From Lachnospiraceae bacterium (GTDB lineage Bacteria; Bacillota; Clostridia; Lachnospirales; Lachnospiraceae), in NCBI GenBank assembly GCA_017622845.1, contig JAGAQJ010000019.1, positions 1-59,452 of the forward strand: a stretch of DNA of 59,452 nucleotides, given 5' to 3'. Below the pieces are notes generated by a model that did no database searches, had not been told where the DNA came from, and worked only from the letters and a program-made list of their open reading frames with translations. Position 1 is the stretch's first letter. Each line of letters opens with the position of its first letter. Of the stretch, positions 25,185-35,200 are shown piece by piece. The translations under genes and the position numbers were made by a program.

Positions 25185-26975
25185 CTATGTATAGAGAAAA
25201 TGATACATTTTCTGGAATAGCTCCTCCACATCGACAGGCTTTGCAATGTGCGCATTCATTCCTGCATTAAATGCTTTTTCCACATCCTGGGCAAAGGCAT
25301 TGGCAGTCATTGCAATGATAGGAATCGTCATGGAATCATGCCTGTCCATACACCGTATGGTTCTTGTGGCGGTGTAACCATCCATACCAGGCATCTGAAT
25401 ATCCATAAAGATTAAATCAAAGTGCCCCTCCTTAGATTTGCTGATGATATCAATCGCTTCCTCCGCATCCCACGCACAGGTTACATGTGCATGCGTGCGC
25501 TCAAGAATCGCCTTGATAATCTCCATATTCACCTCATTGTCCTCTACCACAAGCAGATTCTTACCTGTCGCATCAAGCACAAAAAGACCATCCTTTTCCC
25601 TGACAAAGTTTTTCTGTATTTCCTTGTCCTTCTTAAAACGCATCTGAACATAAAATTTTGAGCCGACACCCACTTCGCTTTCAATACGCAGTTCAGCATC
25701 CATGGCATCAATGATTTTCTTGGTGATATTCATACCGATACCGCTGCCCTCAACCCGCTGTACAAACCTGTCCTCTGCACGCTCAAAAGGCATAAATATA
25801 TGATTCTCAATAAATTCCTGCGTCATTCCCACGCCTGTATCTGTTATCTCAAACCCATACTCGGCACACTCCGCATCAGCGCTCTCAATTTCCTTAATAC
25901 TGACATCAACCCTTCCAAAAGCCTCTGTATATTTAATGCCATTGCTGATAATATTCATAAGCACCTGCCTAAGCCGCACGGAATCACCAAGCAGATTCGT
26001 ATGTTCAATGTCGCATTTTATCGTGAGCTCTACCTTTCGGCTTCTTGCCATCTGCGTAAGCACAACCTGAATATTGTCAATCAGCTCTGTCAGGCTGAAC
26101 TGATATTCTTTAAGCTTAAGCTCCTGCATCTCAATCTCAGACATGTCAAGGATATTGTTGAGCAGGTTGAGAAGCTGTGTGGAAGAAGCTGTAATTTTAT
26201 TCAGACAATCCTGAACCTTTTCTTTATCATCAATATTGAACCGGGCAATATCCGTCATTCCGACAATCGCATTCATCGGTGTTCTGATATCATGCGACAT
26301 ATTCGTCAGAAAGCTTGTCTTGGCAGCATTTGCCTTCTGAGCATTTTGTTTCTCCTGCTCCGCCTCTACGATTGCTCCCTCAATCCGTTCTGTCTGTTTC
26401 TTCTGTACATATTTCTGATATTTCAGTATCATTCCGATAGAACATGCCACGGCAAAAATCGCAACCAGATTGTCCTGATAGTAATACAATTCATTATCGA
26501 TGTCTTTAAAAATATCCTGATGAAAATAACCGTAAACAAACAAAAAACTATCCATTGCAACCGTAAGCAGCATCATGATTTTAAAGTAAATACCGCTTGG
26601 TATAATACACACAAGTATCAGTCCGAATACCAGCCAGACCGGCATGCCTGATTTGACACCGCCGCCTTCCGCTACCAGAAACATAAAGGGAAACATTACA
26701 AAGTTAATCGGCGCTATGACTAATACCGAAAAAATCCTTATCATTTTGGGATACAGATTCGCAAGTATTGACAGCACAATGAGATACATCCATAACGCAG
26801 CCATCATCAAAAGTCCCGTTGTCTCATAGTGCATAATATATTCCGTAACCAGAATACAGGTAAGCGCTATAATTCCTATTGAAATAACAGAGTTATAAAT
26901 CAGCAATTCAGAATCAATATCATTGATATATGCTTTGATATAATGATTGATGTTATCCTTTAATTTCTGCAACAT
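25185..26975 (-). CDS. Membrane hybrid histidine kinase with receiver domain
   Basis: 596 residues. Six or so membrane helices fill the first ~190 residues, with no separate extracellular domain. A coiled coil (EGAIVEAEQEKQNAQ) leads to the HisKA block FLTNMSHDIRTPMNAI (phospho-His near residue 230). The ATPase domain has MNIISNGIKYTEA, EITDTGVGMT and GSGIGMNITKKI. A receiver domain follows, with LLVVEDNEVNME and LIFMDIQMPGMDGYTA (phospho-Asp), and AMTANAFA, then AKPVDVEEL. No response regulator gene is next to it, so its output is unknown. The gene is 15 bases downstream of the CmpB-like gene and may be co-transcribed with it. Confidence 0.93.
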   Translation of the reverse strand: MLQKLKDNINHYIKAYINDIDSELLIYNSVISIGIIALTCILVTEYIMHYETTGLLMMAALWMYLIVLSILANLYPKMIRIFSVLVIAPINFVMFPFMFLVAEGGGVKSGMPVWLVFGLILVCIIPSGIYFKIMMLLTVAMDSFLFVYGYFHQDIFKDIDNELYYYQDNLVAIFAVACSIGMILKYQKYVQKKQTERIEGAIVEAEQEKQNAQKANAAKTSFLTNMSHDIRTPMNAIVGMTDIARFNIDDKEKVQDCLNKITASSTQLLNLLNNILDMSEIEMQELKLKEYQFSLTELIDNIQVVLTQMARSRKVELTIKCDIEHTNLLGDSVRLRQVLMNIISNGIKYTEAFGRVDVSIKEIESADAECAEYGFEITDTGVGMTQEFIENHIFMPFERAEDRFVQRVEGSGIGMNITKKIIDAMDAELRIESEVGVGSKFYVQMRFKKDKEIQKNFVREKDGLFVLDATGKNLLVVEDNEVNMEIIKAILERTHAHVTCAWDAEEAIDIISKSKEGHFDLIFMDIQMPGMDGYTATRTIRCMDRHDSMTIPIIAMTANAFAQDVEKAFNAGMNAHIAKPVDVEELFQKMYHFLYT

Positions 26976-26990
26976 TTACATCCCACCAAT

Positions 26991-27851
26991 TTATTTTTTT
27001 GTATCCTCTCCTGTCAGCTCCACAAATCTCGAAAATGCTTCTTCATGCATCTTTGAAATCGCATGCGGATTACGCTTCAGCAATGACCTCATGCGTCCAT
27101 ACTCTTTTCGCTCACGCGGACCATTGAGTTTTTCCATCAAAGCGGCTTTTGAATTTTTGCCGCTCTCGCCAAGCTTATCGTACATTTCTTTTCCGGTTTC
27201 CAGCGCAGAGTTCAGCTTTCGTAAACCTGCCTCTGATTTCTCCTTGATTCCGCCGCCGTAAAAGGCTGACGCAACCTCAAAGTGCTTCTGGAAATGCCGG
27301 AATTCCTCGCTGCTCTGCTCAAGGTTCATAAGCACCTCCTTGAGATTAATTGCCTCCCGGACGCTTTCCGCCACATCAACCGATAGATATGCCGTGAGTA
27401 TAAATACAATGACCTCCAAAAGATTACTGTTCATATTGAGTGCCAGCCGTTCGACCGGCTTATGTCCATATAAAGTCAAAATAACGGAGAATGCTCCCCA
27501 TGCCAATGACGAAGTCAGGCAGATATGTCCGTTTAGATTAAAAGGCTGTCCGCTGTAATCCCAATATCTTACATGAAACAGCCTTTCCATGGCCGCACCG
27601 GTAAAGTATTCCAGTATCGTAGCGCTCACCATGCCGACGATAAATACCAATCCTGCATTTGTCCGGAAAGGCAGCGTAAAAATCAAAACAACAATGGCTC
27701 CTGAACCATATATCGGCAGAAACGGTCCTCTCAAAAATCCTCTGTTGACCCATCTCGCCTTGAGCACGGAAACATAGCAGGTTTCCCATACCCACCCCAA
27801 AAAACAGTAGAAATAGAAAAAGAAAAGCCATGTAGAGAATGTATATATCAT
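26991..27851 (-). CDS. CmpB-like (DUF1113) membrane protein
   Basis: 286 residues. The first ~170 residues hold five to six membrane helices, starting FSTWLFFFYFYCFLGWVWET and including RGFLRGPFLPIYGSGA and RYWDYSGQPFNLNGHICL, the conserved block of the 'ABC transporter permease CmpB' family (Pfam ABC_trans_CmpB). The cytoplasmic tail of about 110 residues is helical and charged. Despite the family name there is no ATPase next to it, and the function of these proteins is not established. It precedes the hybrid histidine kinase by 15 bases. Confidence 0.8.
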   Translation of the reverse strand: MIYTFSTWLFFFYFYCFLGWVWETCYVSVLKARWVNRGFLRGPFLPIYGSGAIVVLIFTLPFRTNAGLVFIVGMVSATILEYFTGAAMERLFHVRYWDYSGQPFNLNGHICLTSSLAWGAFSVILTLYGHKPVERLALNMNSNLLEVIVFILTAYLSVDVAESVREAINLKEVLMNLEQSSEEFRHFQKHFEVASAFYGGGIKEKSEAGLRKLNSALETGKEMYDKLGESGKNSKAALMEKLNGPRERKEYGRMRSLLKRNPHAISKMHEEAFSRFVELTGEDTKK

Positions 27852-27933
27852 TGATATCCCTCCAGATATTTTCAGATTTCATAATCATGATAATCCTATT
27901 GTATCGTTTATTGTGCAAATTTCCAACCCTATT

Positions 27934-28590
27934 TTAAAATAAATTGCAGCAGTTCTCTGCAATGCAGAGCAGGAGCATTCCGTTCTTTACCTCAATGACT
28001 GCATCTGTGCCTGCAAATTCATTGCTTATCCCAATCGGAAATTCCTGCTTCAATGTGACATCATCGAGAACATATTTCAATCCTGTCTCCGAGACGCCAT
28101 ACGCATCACCGCCAAAGGCAAAAACAGAAAGCCTTCTTCCTTTCTCATAGTCACCTGCACGAAAAAGTATTTTCTCATTCCTGATAAGGAGCAGTCTTTC
28201 CATATCGCCTATAATCGTTCCTCTCGCACCACGGTTCATCAGATACAAAAGGCATTGGATATTGGCAATGGTGTGGTCAAGCCTTCCTCCAAGTGCACCA
28301 TACAGTTCAAAGGATTCATATCCGGAGGCAAGTCCTTCTTTGACAGCAGCAAGCATATCGGTATCATCTTTTTCCACCGGAAGCTTTTTTACGGGAAATT
28401 GCCCAAGTATTTCCGCCTCTCTTATGGAATCCATGTCTCCCAATACCATATCGGGATGAACCCCTGCTTTCAATAAATAATCCATGCCTCCGTCAGCAGC
28501 AATGCACAAATCCTCACTGTCCCATACCAATTGTTCTTTCAGCTTTTGTATGCTGCACTCTCCAGCCCCGACTATAACACATTTTTTCAC
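27934..28590 (-). CDS. Thiamine pyrophosphokinase
   Basis: 218 residues, the usual bacterial length. The catalytic domain shows CIAADGGMDYLLKAGVHPDM and VLGDMDS, then PVEKDDTDMLAAVK, the ATP/Mg-binding aspartates. GALGGRLDHTIANIQCL is the second family motif, followed by the beta-sandwich thiamine-binding domain with a PIGISNEFAG block near the end. It transfers pyrophosphate from ATP to thiamine to make the cofactor TPP. No TPP riboswitch is seen upstream. It is likely cotranscribed with the CmpB-like gene 82 bases downstream. Confidence 0.93.
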   Translation of the reverse strand: MKKCVIVGAGECSIQKLKEQLVWDSEDLCIAADGGMDYLLKAGVHPDMVLGDMDSIREAEILGQFPVKKLPVEKDDTDMLAAVKEGLASGYESFELYGALGGRLDHTIANIQCLLYLMNRGARGTIIGDMERLLLIRNEKILFRAGDYEKGRRLSVFAFGGDAYGVSETGLKYVLDDVTLKQEFPIGISNEFAGTDAVIEVKNGMLLLCIAENCCNLF

Positions 28591-28681
28591 TCTTCATCAT
28601 CCCTGTTTCCATAAGTTTTCTATATTTTCCGGGCAAGTATTCTTTCACATTATAACATACAAAGAGAAATTACGCAAAATA

Positions 28682-28707
28682 TCCGCCAAAGCATCTGCCC
28701 CGGCGGA
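28682..28707 (-). terminator. Possible terminator after the chemoreceptor
   Basis: A 6-bp stem TCCGCC/GGCGGA followed by TATTTT on the minus strand, 40 bases after the chemoreceptor stop. The stem is short. Confidence 0.45.
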
Positions 28708-28746
28708 CATTCTATGGATAGAAACCATTCTCTACTGCAGCAGCCA

Positions 28747-30480
28747 CTAAAAATTCTTGAAAATGTCCGTCTCTTTTTGAAGCGCTGCAGCGATCTGCTG
28801 GTTTTCGTTCATTCTGCTGCTGATATTCTCCATATCCTCAACAAGTACCTGTGTGCTCTCTGCTGCTCCCGTTACACCTCTGGCGCCTTCCTCAATTGCA
28901 TCCGTAATGGTTCCGATTGATGCCGCAATCTCGTCAACTGCCTTCTTAAGGTCGTCAGTTTTTACAGCAAACTCATTCATGACATTTTCAATGTAAGCAG
29001 CGTTTTCTTTGTACTGTTCTCCGCTGCTTACAAAGTTCTCAAACTCAGGAAGAATAGAATCTGTCATATATACAACAAGATCATTGGAATGACCTGCAAG
29101 ATTGTGAACAGCATTGGTGACAACCTTATTAATTTCCTGAATGCGGTTTGCCGTTGCACGGCTGGAATCCGCAAGCTGCCGAATCTCATCCGCCACTACT
29201 GCAAACCCCTTTCCTGCTTCTCCTGCCCTTGCAGCCTCAATCGATGCATTCAGCGCCAGAAGATTTGTCTGGCTTGAAATATTCAGAATATCATTTGTCA
29301 GTCCATTCACCTGCTCTACGCTCTTGCTGTCCTCTATCGCCTGATTCAGCACAGACAGGATTTCCTGTACCTTCGTACTCGTCTCCTGCATATTTGCCTT
29401 GGCATCAGATTCCATCTTGTCGGCATTTTCCTTCATCTGCTTTGAATAGCTGTTAAGATTGCCTGACTTGTCTGCAATTACCTCAGCCTCGCTGCGGACG
29501 GAATCCGCACTCTGATTGATAATGGCAGCGGAATGTCCGACCTCCTGCATGGTAGCCGACAATTCCTCCGTAACTGCCGATAAGTCTGATGCACTGTCGT
29601 TTGATGTTCTTACACTCTGCTGAACTTCACTTACTACCTCCTCAAGCTTTCTGGAATTTTCAATAATCATCTTCATGATACTTTGAAGCTTTCCCATAAA
29701 GGTATTGATGCCCTTCTCCAAATCAGCAATCTCATCATTGGATAAGATGCTGATTCTTTTCGTCAGGTCGCCCTGCCCCTGATCAATCCCCTTGATAATA
29801 TCATTAATCTCACGGTTCGCAATGCCCAGCTTACGGATAATCAATATAAATACACTGTATAATGTTATCAGCAGCGCTGCAACGCACAATACCACAATCA
29901 CACCGTTTTTCAGCACTGCTTTCTTGTATTCCTCTGTCAGGTCTATACTTGCCTGCTCAGCATTTTCCCTTACACTCTGCATCATCAGCCCGACCTGCTG
30001 CAGCATCTCATCGCTGTACTGCTTGATCAGTCCGTTTGCAAGCGCAAATGCAGCTTCTTTGTCGTCATTTCCGCTGTATGCCATTAGATTTGCAATCTCA
30101 TATTTCATCGCTTCATAATTGGATACTATCGCATCATATCCTGAAGCATCAACTGCAGCAAGACTATCCTTGTACTCTGACAAATAATTATCAAGAAGCT
30201 CTTCTTCGGCACGAACCTCTTCAACCGTCGCGATCAGCGTATCAAGATCTGTTGCAATGATATGCGAAAGCGCCTTCTTATGAATCTCCTGCAGCTCTTT
30301 CTGAATATCGCTAAACAGCGTAATATCAACCATATGCCTTTCTGATATGGTAACTGCCGTTGTATTTACGTTTCTAATGTTCATGATTGCTGCAACATTT
30401 GAGAAGACTGCCAGTACCCCAAGAATAAAAACAGGAACTAAAATAATTACTTTTATGCTTAACCGCCTCTTGTTTTTCAT
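28747..30480 (-). CDS. Methyl-accepting chemotaxis protein
   Basis: 577 residues from the ATG at 30480 (GGGGGTGCGGA upstream). TM1 is at residues ~8-30. A helical ligand-binding region of ~155 residues (four-helix-bundle type) follows, TM2 is at ~190-213, then HAMP and the signalling hairpin with [20 protein letters not shown] at the tip. The C-terminus has no CheR-binding pentapeptide. The start codon follows the stop codon region of the solute-binding-protein gene by 11 bases, so the two are translationally coupled. That pairing suggests the receptor senses the ligand-loaded binding protein. Confidence 0.94.
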   Translation of the reverse strand: MKNKRRLSIKVIILVPVFILGVLAVFSNVAAIMNIRNVNTTAVTISERHMVDITLFSDIQKELQEIHKKALSHIIATDLDTLIATVEEVRAEEELLDNYLSEYKDSLAAVDASGYDAIVSNYEAMKYEIANLMAYSGNDDKEAAFALANGLIKQYSDEMLQQVGLMMQSVRENAEQASIDLTEEYKKAVLKNGVIVVLCVAALLITLYSVFILIIRKLGIANREINDIIKGIDQGQGDLTKRISILSNDEIADLEKGINTFMGKLQSIMKMIIENSRKLEEVVSEVQQSVRTSNDSASDLSAVTEELSATMQEVGHSAAIINQSADSVRSEAEVIADKSGNLNSYSKQMKENADKMESDAKANMQETSTKVQEILSVLNQAIEDSKSVEQVNGLTNDILNISSQTNLLALNASIEAARAGEAGKGFAVVADEIRQLADSSRATANRIQEINKVVTNAVHNLAGHSNDLVVYMTDSILPEFENFVSSGEQYKENAAYIENVMNEFAVKTDDLKKAVDEIAASIGTITDAIEEGARGVTGAAESTQVLVEDMENISSRMNENQQIAAALQKETDIFKNF

Positions 30481-30491
30481 TCCGCACCCCC

Positions 30492-31784
30492 TTACTGCAC
30501 TACTGAAGCACAAATTCCTTCCACAAGCTTATCCACCAGCTCCTGCAGCTGTATATTATCCGGATTTCCGTTTATAATCGTATTGACAAAATTTGTGCAC
30601 GCATCCCAATAGCTGTTTCCCACTCGCTGAAGCGTTCCGTACTGTGACTGGTCAATCACGGCTGCAATTGCAGGAACCTTGCCGACTGCATCTGAAGCAG
30701 CTGCATTTTTATTAGAAGGTCCCTGACTTCTCTCCTCGAAGCGGAGTGTCTGGTTTTCCTCATTGGTAATCCAGTCCGCGAGCTTATGCGCCCATTCCGG
30801 ATGTGCGGAATATGTATTTACGCCGAACATTTTATACCCCTTGAAGGAGGACATCTGTATCTGCTGTCCATTACAGGTATAGGTAGGAAGCTTACATGCC
30901 CCATAACCACTTCCCCATGCCTCCTGTATACTCACTGCATTCCATACGCCGCTGATACCGGCAATACAATCACCTGATTTTGCCGCCTCTACAAAATCGC
31001 TGTCAGGCTGTGCTATAAATCCGGGATTTGCCGTAATATCTAAAAGCGCCTGCGCGACATCAACCCCTTTGATGCTTCCTTCTGAGGAATTCCACGTACA
31101 ATAGTTGGTGACGCCATCGTCATTGATTCCAAACTCAAGCCCTGTATTTCCATAAAAAGAATACAAATACCAGCCGGAAGTCAGTTCCATTGATATCTTC
31201 TTGCCGTTTTCCGCCGCCACTGCCATAATTCCGTCCAATGTCTGAACATCGGCTTCAGACAGGTATTCTTTATTGTAATACAGGAAATATCCGTTATCAG
31301 CAGAATACGGATACGCATACAGCGTGCCGTTATAGGAAGCTGCATTAACTGCATCTTCCAGGTTTGCCGCTTTAACCTCCTCCTGATTGACTACAGGAGA
31401 AAGCGCTCCGCCTGCAATCAAACTATACAGCTGATCATCCGGCATGGAAAAAATATCTGCCGCATTATGAACATCTCCCAAAACATTTTTTCTGGTATCC
31501 GCATCACCCGATACCTCAATCGTAATATCAAAATCAGCCTGTCCTGCATACTTTTGTTCAAAACTGTCAATCATCTTCTGCAGATTCTCAATATTTGCTT
31601 CCTCTACCCAGATGCGCAGCGCTACTTTTTCCGGTTCCGTCTGTTTGCTCTCATCTTCTTGCCCCATGTTCCCGGCTGCCGCTTCTGTACCTGCGGTATC
31701 ACCAACACCTGTATTCCCACAGCCTGCAAGCATTACAGGCAATAAAGAAACGGACAATAAAGCAGTCAATAATTTTCTCTTCAC
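30492..31784 (-). CDS. Extracellular sugar-type solute-binding lipoprotein
   Basis: 430 residues from the GTG at 31784, chosen because AGGGAG precedes it and because it places a clean signal peptide ([18 protein letters not shown]) right before the lipobox LAGC. Upstream in-frame starts have no ribosome site. The mature protein is an ABC-type family 1 (maltose/multiple-sugar) binding protein: [40 protein letters not shown] and [14 protein letters not shown]. It is anchored outside the membrane. No permease or ATPase genes are nearby; its partner is the chemoreceptor encoded 11 bases downstream. It may act mainly as a chemotaxis sensor. Confidence 0.92.
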   Translation of the reverse strand: MKRKLLTALLSVSLLPVMLAGCGNTGVGDTAGTEAAAGNMGQEDESKQTEPEKVALRIWVEEANIENLQKMIDSFEQKYAGQADFDITIEVSGDADTRKNVLGDVHNAADIFSMPDDQLYSLIAGGALSPVVNQEEVKAANLEDAVNAASYNGTLYAYPYSADNGYFLYYNKEYLSEADVQTLDGIMAVAAENGKKISMELTSGWYLYSFYGNTGLEFGINDDGVTNYCTWNSSEGSIKGVDVAQALLDITANPGFIAQPDSDFVEAAKSGDCIAGISGVWNAVSIQEAWGSGYGACKLPTYTCNGQQIQMSSFKGYKMFGVNTYSAHPEWAHKLADWITNEENQTLRFEERSQGPSNKNAAASDAVGKVPAIAAVIDQSQYGTLQRVGNSYWDACTNFVNTIINGNPDNIQLQELVDKLVEGICASVVQ

Positions 31785-31870
31785 AGCATTTCTCCCTTTC
31801 TTAAAAAAATCATCAATTTTTGTAAGCATTTTTCTTTTCACAGTTTGGTGTAACTGAACTACTATCTTTT

Positions 31871-31899
31871 ATAATATACCATCCGTTTCTTTTTTTCAA
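31871..31899 (-). promoter_or_regulatory. Promoter of the binding-protein/chemoreceptor operon
   Basis: TTGAAA (31894-31899) and TATTAT (31871-31876) with 17 bases between. A small hairpin, CAGTT/AACTG, lies in the leader. Confidence 0.6.
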
Positions 31900-31953
31900 T
31901 CTTATTTTAAGCATTTTAAAGTATTATTGCACAATAGCAGGCATATTTTTTAC

Positions 31954-33168
31954 TCAATTATAGGTTCTTTTATCAATGACCGTCACCTTTCTGCCGTCAA
32001 AATATCTTTTTTTTCCCTGTTTTGCCACAATAGTATTAGGCATTATTCCTATTATGTCTCGTACTGCCCCCGCCACTCTGCGCTTTACAGCTTCCTCCTC
32101 ATCCGCGGGCAATGTCCCGTCAGGCTCATCAGGCCCGATCAATACCTCCACTGTGTCAAGATGATGCTCTCTTTTCACAGATACCCGGTAAACGGCCCTG
32201 ATATCTTCAAGCTGCATAAGAGCCGTTTCAAGCTGACCCGAAGACACCTGCTTTCCCCTGATAAAAAGCTGCTGCTGTGTTCTGCCGGAAATGCGTTCCA
32301 GCCTCGCAGTCGTTCTTCCGCACCTGCATCTGTTATGGCTGATGCTTGTAATGTCTGCTGTTCTGCACCTAATCAACGGTATTCTCTCATTACAGAGCGA
32401 TGTCAGTACCAATTCTCCTTTTTGTCCGTCAGGTACAGCCCTTTGTGTCCTCGGATCAATCACCTCGGGAATATAATAATCCTCCTGAACATGCATTCCA
32501 TTCTGAAACCGGCATTCACCCGCCGTTCCAAATTCAGCGAACTCTCCCAGTCCGTATATATCATATATCCGAATCCCAAGTTTTGTCTGAAGCTGCTTTC
32601 TTGCCGATTCCTGCCACGGCTCTGCACTGCATATTGCAGTCTTTAATTGAAGCTGTTCCAGAAGTCCATACTCTTCAGCCATCCTCGCAATCCGCATCAG
32701 ATACGCAGGCGTACACATTACTGCTGTAACACCGGACTCTTTCATCATCGCTGCCAGCTTTGACGAATTGCTTATCGAAAACGGTACAGCAGCAGCCCCC
32801 GTCTTTTCTGCTCCGCTGCAAATGCCGGGAGCGCCCGCGGACAAGCCGTAAGGATACGCTGCCAGTATCTTATCCCTTCCCGACAATCCTGACATGCAGA
32901 TTGTCCTTGCAGCACATTCACTCCAAACATCAGCAGTATGTGTATCAAAAGAGCAGAAATTTTCCAAATCCTCCCTTGTGGTGAATGGCAGCTTGTCCAA
33001 ATCTTCAAGCCCATGGATGTCTCCGGGTTCAATCCCCTGCTGCTGCATCTTTTTCCGGTAATATTCCGTGCCATAATACATGTGCTTTACAAGCTTGACC
33101 AGCCGTCTTCCCTGCAGGTCAATTAATTCATCTCTGCTTATGCATTCCCTTGATTCATTCCATATCAT
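31954..33168 (-). CDS. PaaK-like adenylate-forming ligase missing the phosphate-binding loop
   Basis: 404 residues from the ATG at 33168 (GGAGGGAACTGCT upstream). The fold follows phenylacetate-CoA ligase: LVKHMYYGTEYYRKKMQ, LPFTTREDLENF, YPYGLSAGAPGICSGAEKTG, then IYDIYGLGEFAEFGTAGEC (the YGxxE block) and LIRCRTADITSI with the C-terminal domain. Between TREDLENF and the YPYGLS block, the ~20-residue stretch that normally holds SSGTTGKPT is absent, and no similar glycine loop replaces it. Activation of a carboxylate with ATP may therefore be lost or altered. It is divergent from the diguanylate cyclase gene. Confidence 0.8.
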   Translation of the reverse strand: MIWNESRECISRDELIDLQGRRLVKLVKHMYYGTEYYRKKMQQQGIEPGDIHGLEDLDKLPFTTREDLENFCSFDTHTADVWSECAARTICMSGLSGRDKILAAYPYGLSAGAPGICSGAEKTGAAAVPFSISNSSKLAAMMKESGVTAVMCTPAYLMRIARMAEEYGLLEQLQLKTAICSAEPWQESARKQLQTKLGIRIYDIYGLGEFAEFGTAGECRFQNGMHVQEDYYIPEVIDPRTQRAVPDGQKGELVLTSLCNERIPLIRCRTADITSISHNRCRCGRTTARLERISGRTQQQLFIRGKQVSSGQLETALMQLEDIRAVYRVSVKREHHLDTVEVLIGPDEPDGTLPADEEEAVKRRVAGAVRDIIGIMPNTIVAKQGKKRYFDGRKVTVIDKRTYN

Positions 33169-33260
33169 AGCAGTTCCCTCCGAACGATGCATTATAGTTC
33201 TATATTATCCACCATCTATCACCCCATTGCAAGCTATAATTTGATATTAACAGCAACTTA

Positions 33261-33333
33261 TGTAACAATTCAGCTTCCGGCTTCCTGTTACAGGACTCAG
33301 GGCATGCAGAACCGCTTCGTGGCGCCTTGAATC
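33261..33333 (-). repeat. Dispersed structured repeat, copy A
   Basis: On the minus strand this can form GATTCAAGGC with GCCCTGAGTC (9 of 10 pairs), enclosing CCACGAAGCGGTTCTGCATG, then a second helix GTAACA/TGTTAC. About 53 of 62 positions match the copy at 48418-48482. The 365-base gap it lies in also contains the diguanylate cyclase promoter and nothing else I can support. Confidence 0.6.
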
Positions 33334-33442
33334 TTATATCATTATTTTGCATGGCAAAACATTGCATAATTTTAAATTGTGTGTATATTTTGCTGTATTT
33401 TACGGTTGTTTTTTGTTCAATGTTCTATTTTGCAAATTTTAA

Positions 33443-33472
33443 ATGACATATCTCTCATAATCATGCTATAAT
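33443..33472 (+). promoter_or_regulatory. Promoter of the diguanylate cyclase gene
   Basis: ATGACA at 33443-33448 and TATAAT at 33467-33472 with an 18-base spacer. A small hairpin (ACGTT/AACGT) follows at the predicted start of transcription. Confidence 0.55.
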
Positions 33473-33557
33473 ATAAACGTTATAAAAACGTGTGAAGTTC
33501 TATCATCCTTTATGAATTTGTGTCACATTATCAATAAAACAAGGAGTGTTACCACAA

Positions 33558-35180
33558 ATGAAGATTTCTGTAAATAAGAAAAATTTTATATTATACACCT
33601 TGCTTGTTGTATTCATTTTCTTATTTTTATTATACATCTTTTTTTATGACAGAGCCACGGATGCCCGTCAGCAGCAGTCAGCATACTCCGTGCTGAAATG
33701 GGAAGATTATAATAAGCATACCAGCATTACCAAGACGGTTGTTTCAGGTACTTTAAATGCAGATGACAGTGTAGGGAACGTTCTTGCATTTTATTCCATT
33801 CATCAGAGCATCGAGGTTTATGTCGGCAGCATCCTCATCTATCAATATCCTGTTCAGAACAATAATCCTTTTTCGGAATCTCCCGGTTACTGCTGGCATT
33901 TTGTTAAGCTTCCTTATAAAACAAACAATGTCAAAATCGTTTTTCAGAGTCCATACCGGTTATACCTGAACCGCATACCGGATTTTTACATAGGAAATGC
34001 TCTTTCCATTTCTTCCTATATTGTTACATCCAATGTCCTGCCATTTTTGATATGCATTATCATGTTCGTGCTCGGCATCGTTATGATTGCATATCATCTG
34101 ATGGTATCGCGCAATGTTCAGACCAAGGGAAAGCTGTTTAAGCTGGGAATATTTTCTCTGTTTTTATCCATATGGTCCGTTAATGAATGCAGCGTGATGA
34201 CTCTGATTATGAAAAATAATTTAGCGACCTCTTATATTTCTTTTCTTTCACTGATGATGCTTCCTTATCCGTTTGCCATGTTTGTCCAGACCTTTTATGA
34301 GGATGACAGCAAAATCTGGAACGCCTTCGCTGAAATCAATATTGTGCAGATTGCCGTCTGCATACTGCTTCAGCTTGTCGGAATAGCAGATTTAAGAGAT
34401 ACGCTCTGGACAACGCATGTTATGATGGGAGCGCTAGTTATCATTATTTTCGTCCAGTCCTACAAGCTCCTGAAAAACGGCAGGCAGTCCCGTACGATCA
34501 AGATTCATATTTTCTGTATTATCATCTGTGCAGCTTCTTTAGTTTTAGACATTATAGGATATTACACCGGTTCATGGGAGAGCAATACATTCGGACGCCT
34601 TGGCTTCCTTACATACATTATGGTGCTCGGTATCTCTTCTACCAGAGAATCAGCCTCCCTGATGAAAATGGGACAGGAGGCAAACGCATATCAGACGCTT
34701 GCTTATACAGACCAGATGACAGGTCTGCGCAACCGCACTTGTTTTAATATCGATTTTGCAAAATTGTCGGAGAAACCTGATGATATCTGCGTGATTGACT
34801 TTGACCTCAATAATCTTAAGTATACCAATGATACTTTCGGCCACAGCGTCGGCGACATCTATATTAAGAATTGTGCTACAATAATTTATGAAATATTTAA
34901 CGGCATTGGTACCTGTTACCGCGTCGGCGGCGACGAGTTTGTAGCTCTGATTGAAAACTCCTCTGCCATCGACCTGACACATTATCTGGCAATGCTAGAG
35001 TCCAGCGTAGATGCATCAAACCGCGCAAATAAGCAGAACAAAAACCTGAAAATGCAGATTGCTTACGGCTGCGCCATTTATTCATCAGACGTTGACAAAA
35101 ATCTCGAGGATACCTACAACCGGGCAGATAAGATTATGTACAGGGATAAAAAGGCAAAGAAAAGCACGTTTACAAAATAG
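33558..35180 (+). CDS. Membrane diguanylate cyclase (GGDEF)
   Basis: 540 residues from the ATG at 33558, 11 bases after AAGGAG. A membrane helix at residues ~9-30 is followed by an extracytoplasmic beta-rich segment of ~120 residues, then seven membrane helices (~155-370), a 7TM-DISM-like layout. The cytoplasmic GGDEF domain begins YQTLAYTDQMTGLRNRTCF and has the active-site CYRVGGDEFVAL. The inhibitory RxxD motif normally five residues before GGDEF is absent, so product inhibition is probably weak. It should make cyclic di-GMP in response to an extracellular signal. A strong terminator follows. Confidence 0.92.
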   Translation: MKISVNKKNFILYTLLVVFIFLFLLYIFFYDRATDARQQQSAYSVLKWEDYNKHTSITKTVVSGTLNADDSVGNVLAFYSIHQSIEVYVGSILIYQYPVQNNNPFSESPGYCWHFVKLPYKTNNVKIVFQSPYRLYLNRIPDFYIGNALSISSYIVTSNVLPFLICIIMFVLGIVMIAYHLMVSRNVQTKGKLFKLGIFSLFLSIWSVNECSVMTLIMKNNLATSYISFLSLMMLPYPFAMFVQTFYEDDSKIWNAFAEINIVQIAVCILLQLVGIADLRDTLWTTHVMMGALVIIIFVQSYKLLKNGRQSRTIKIHIFCIIICAASLVLDIIGYYTGSWESNTFGRLGFLTYIMVLGISSTRESASLMKMGQEANAYQTLAYTDQMTGLRNRTCFNIDFAKLSEKPDDICVIDFDLNNLKYTNDTFGHSVGDIYIKNCATIIYEIFNGIGTCYRVGGDEFVALIENSSAIDLTHYLAMLESSVDASNRANKQNKNLKMQIAYGCAIYSSDVDKNLEDTYNRADKIMYRDKKAKKSTFTK

Positions 35181-35200
35181 CAGTCAATACATTAGAATAC

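Noticed and set aside
25800-26651. Plus-strand ORF of ~280 codons inside the histidine kinase
   Set aside because: Antisense shadow of a gene with unmistakable HisKA, HATPase and receiver motifs.
31927-32646. Plus-strand ORF of ~240 codons over the PaaK-like gene
   Set aside because: Antisense shadow rich in Ser, Arg and His, with no domain or ribosome site, while the minus-strand reading has clear ligase motifs.
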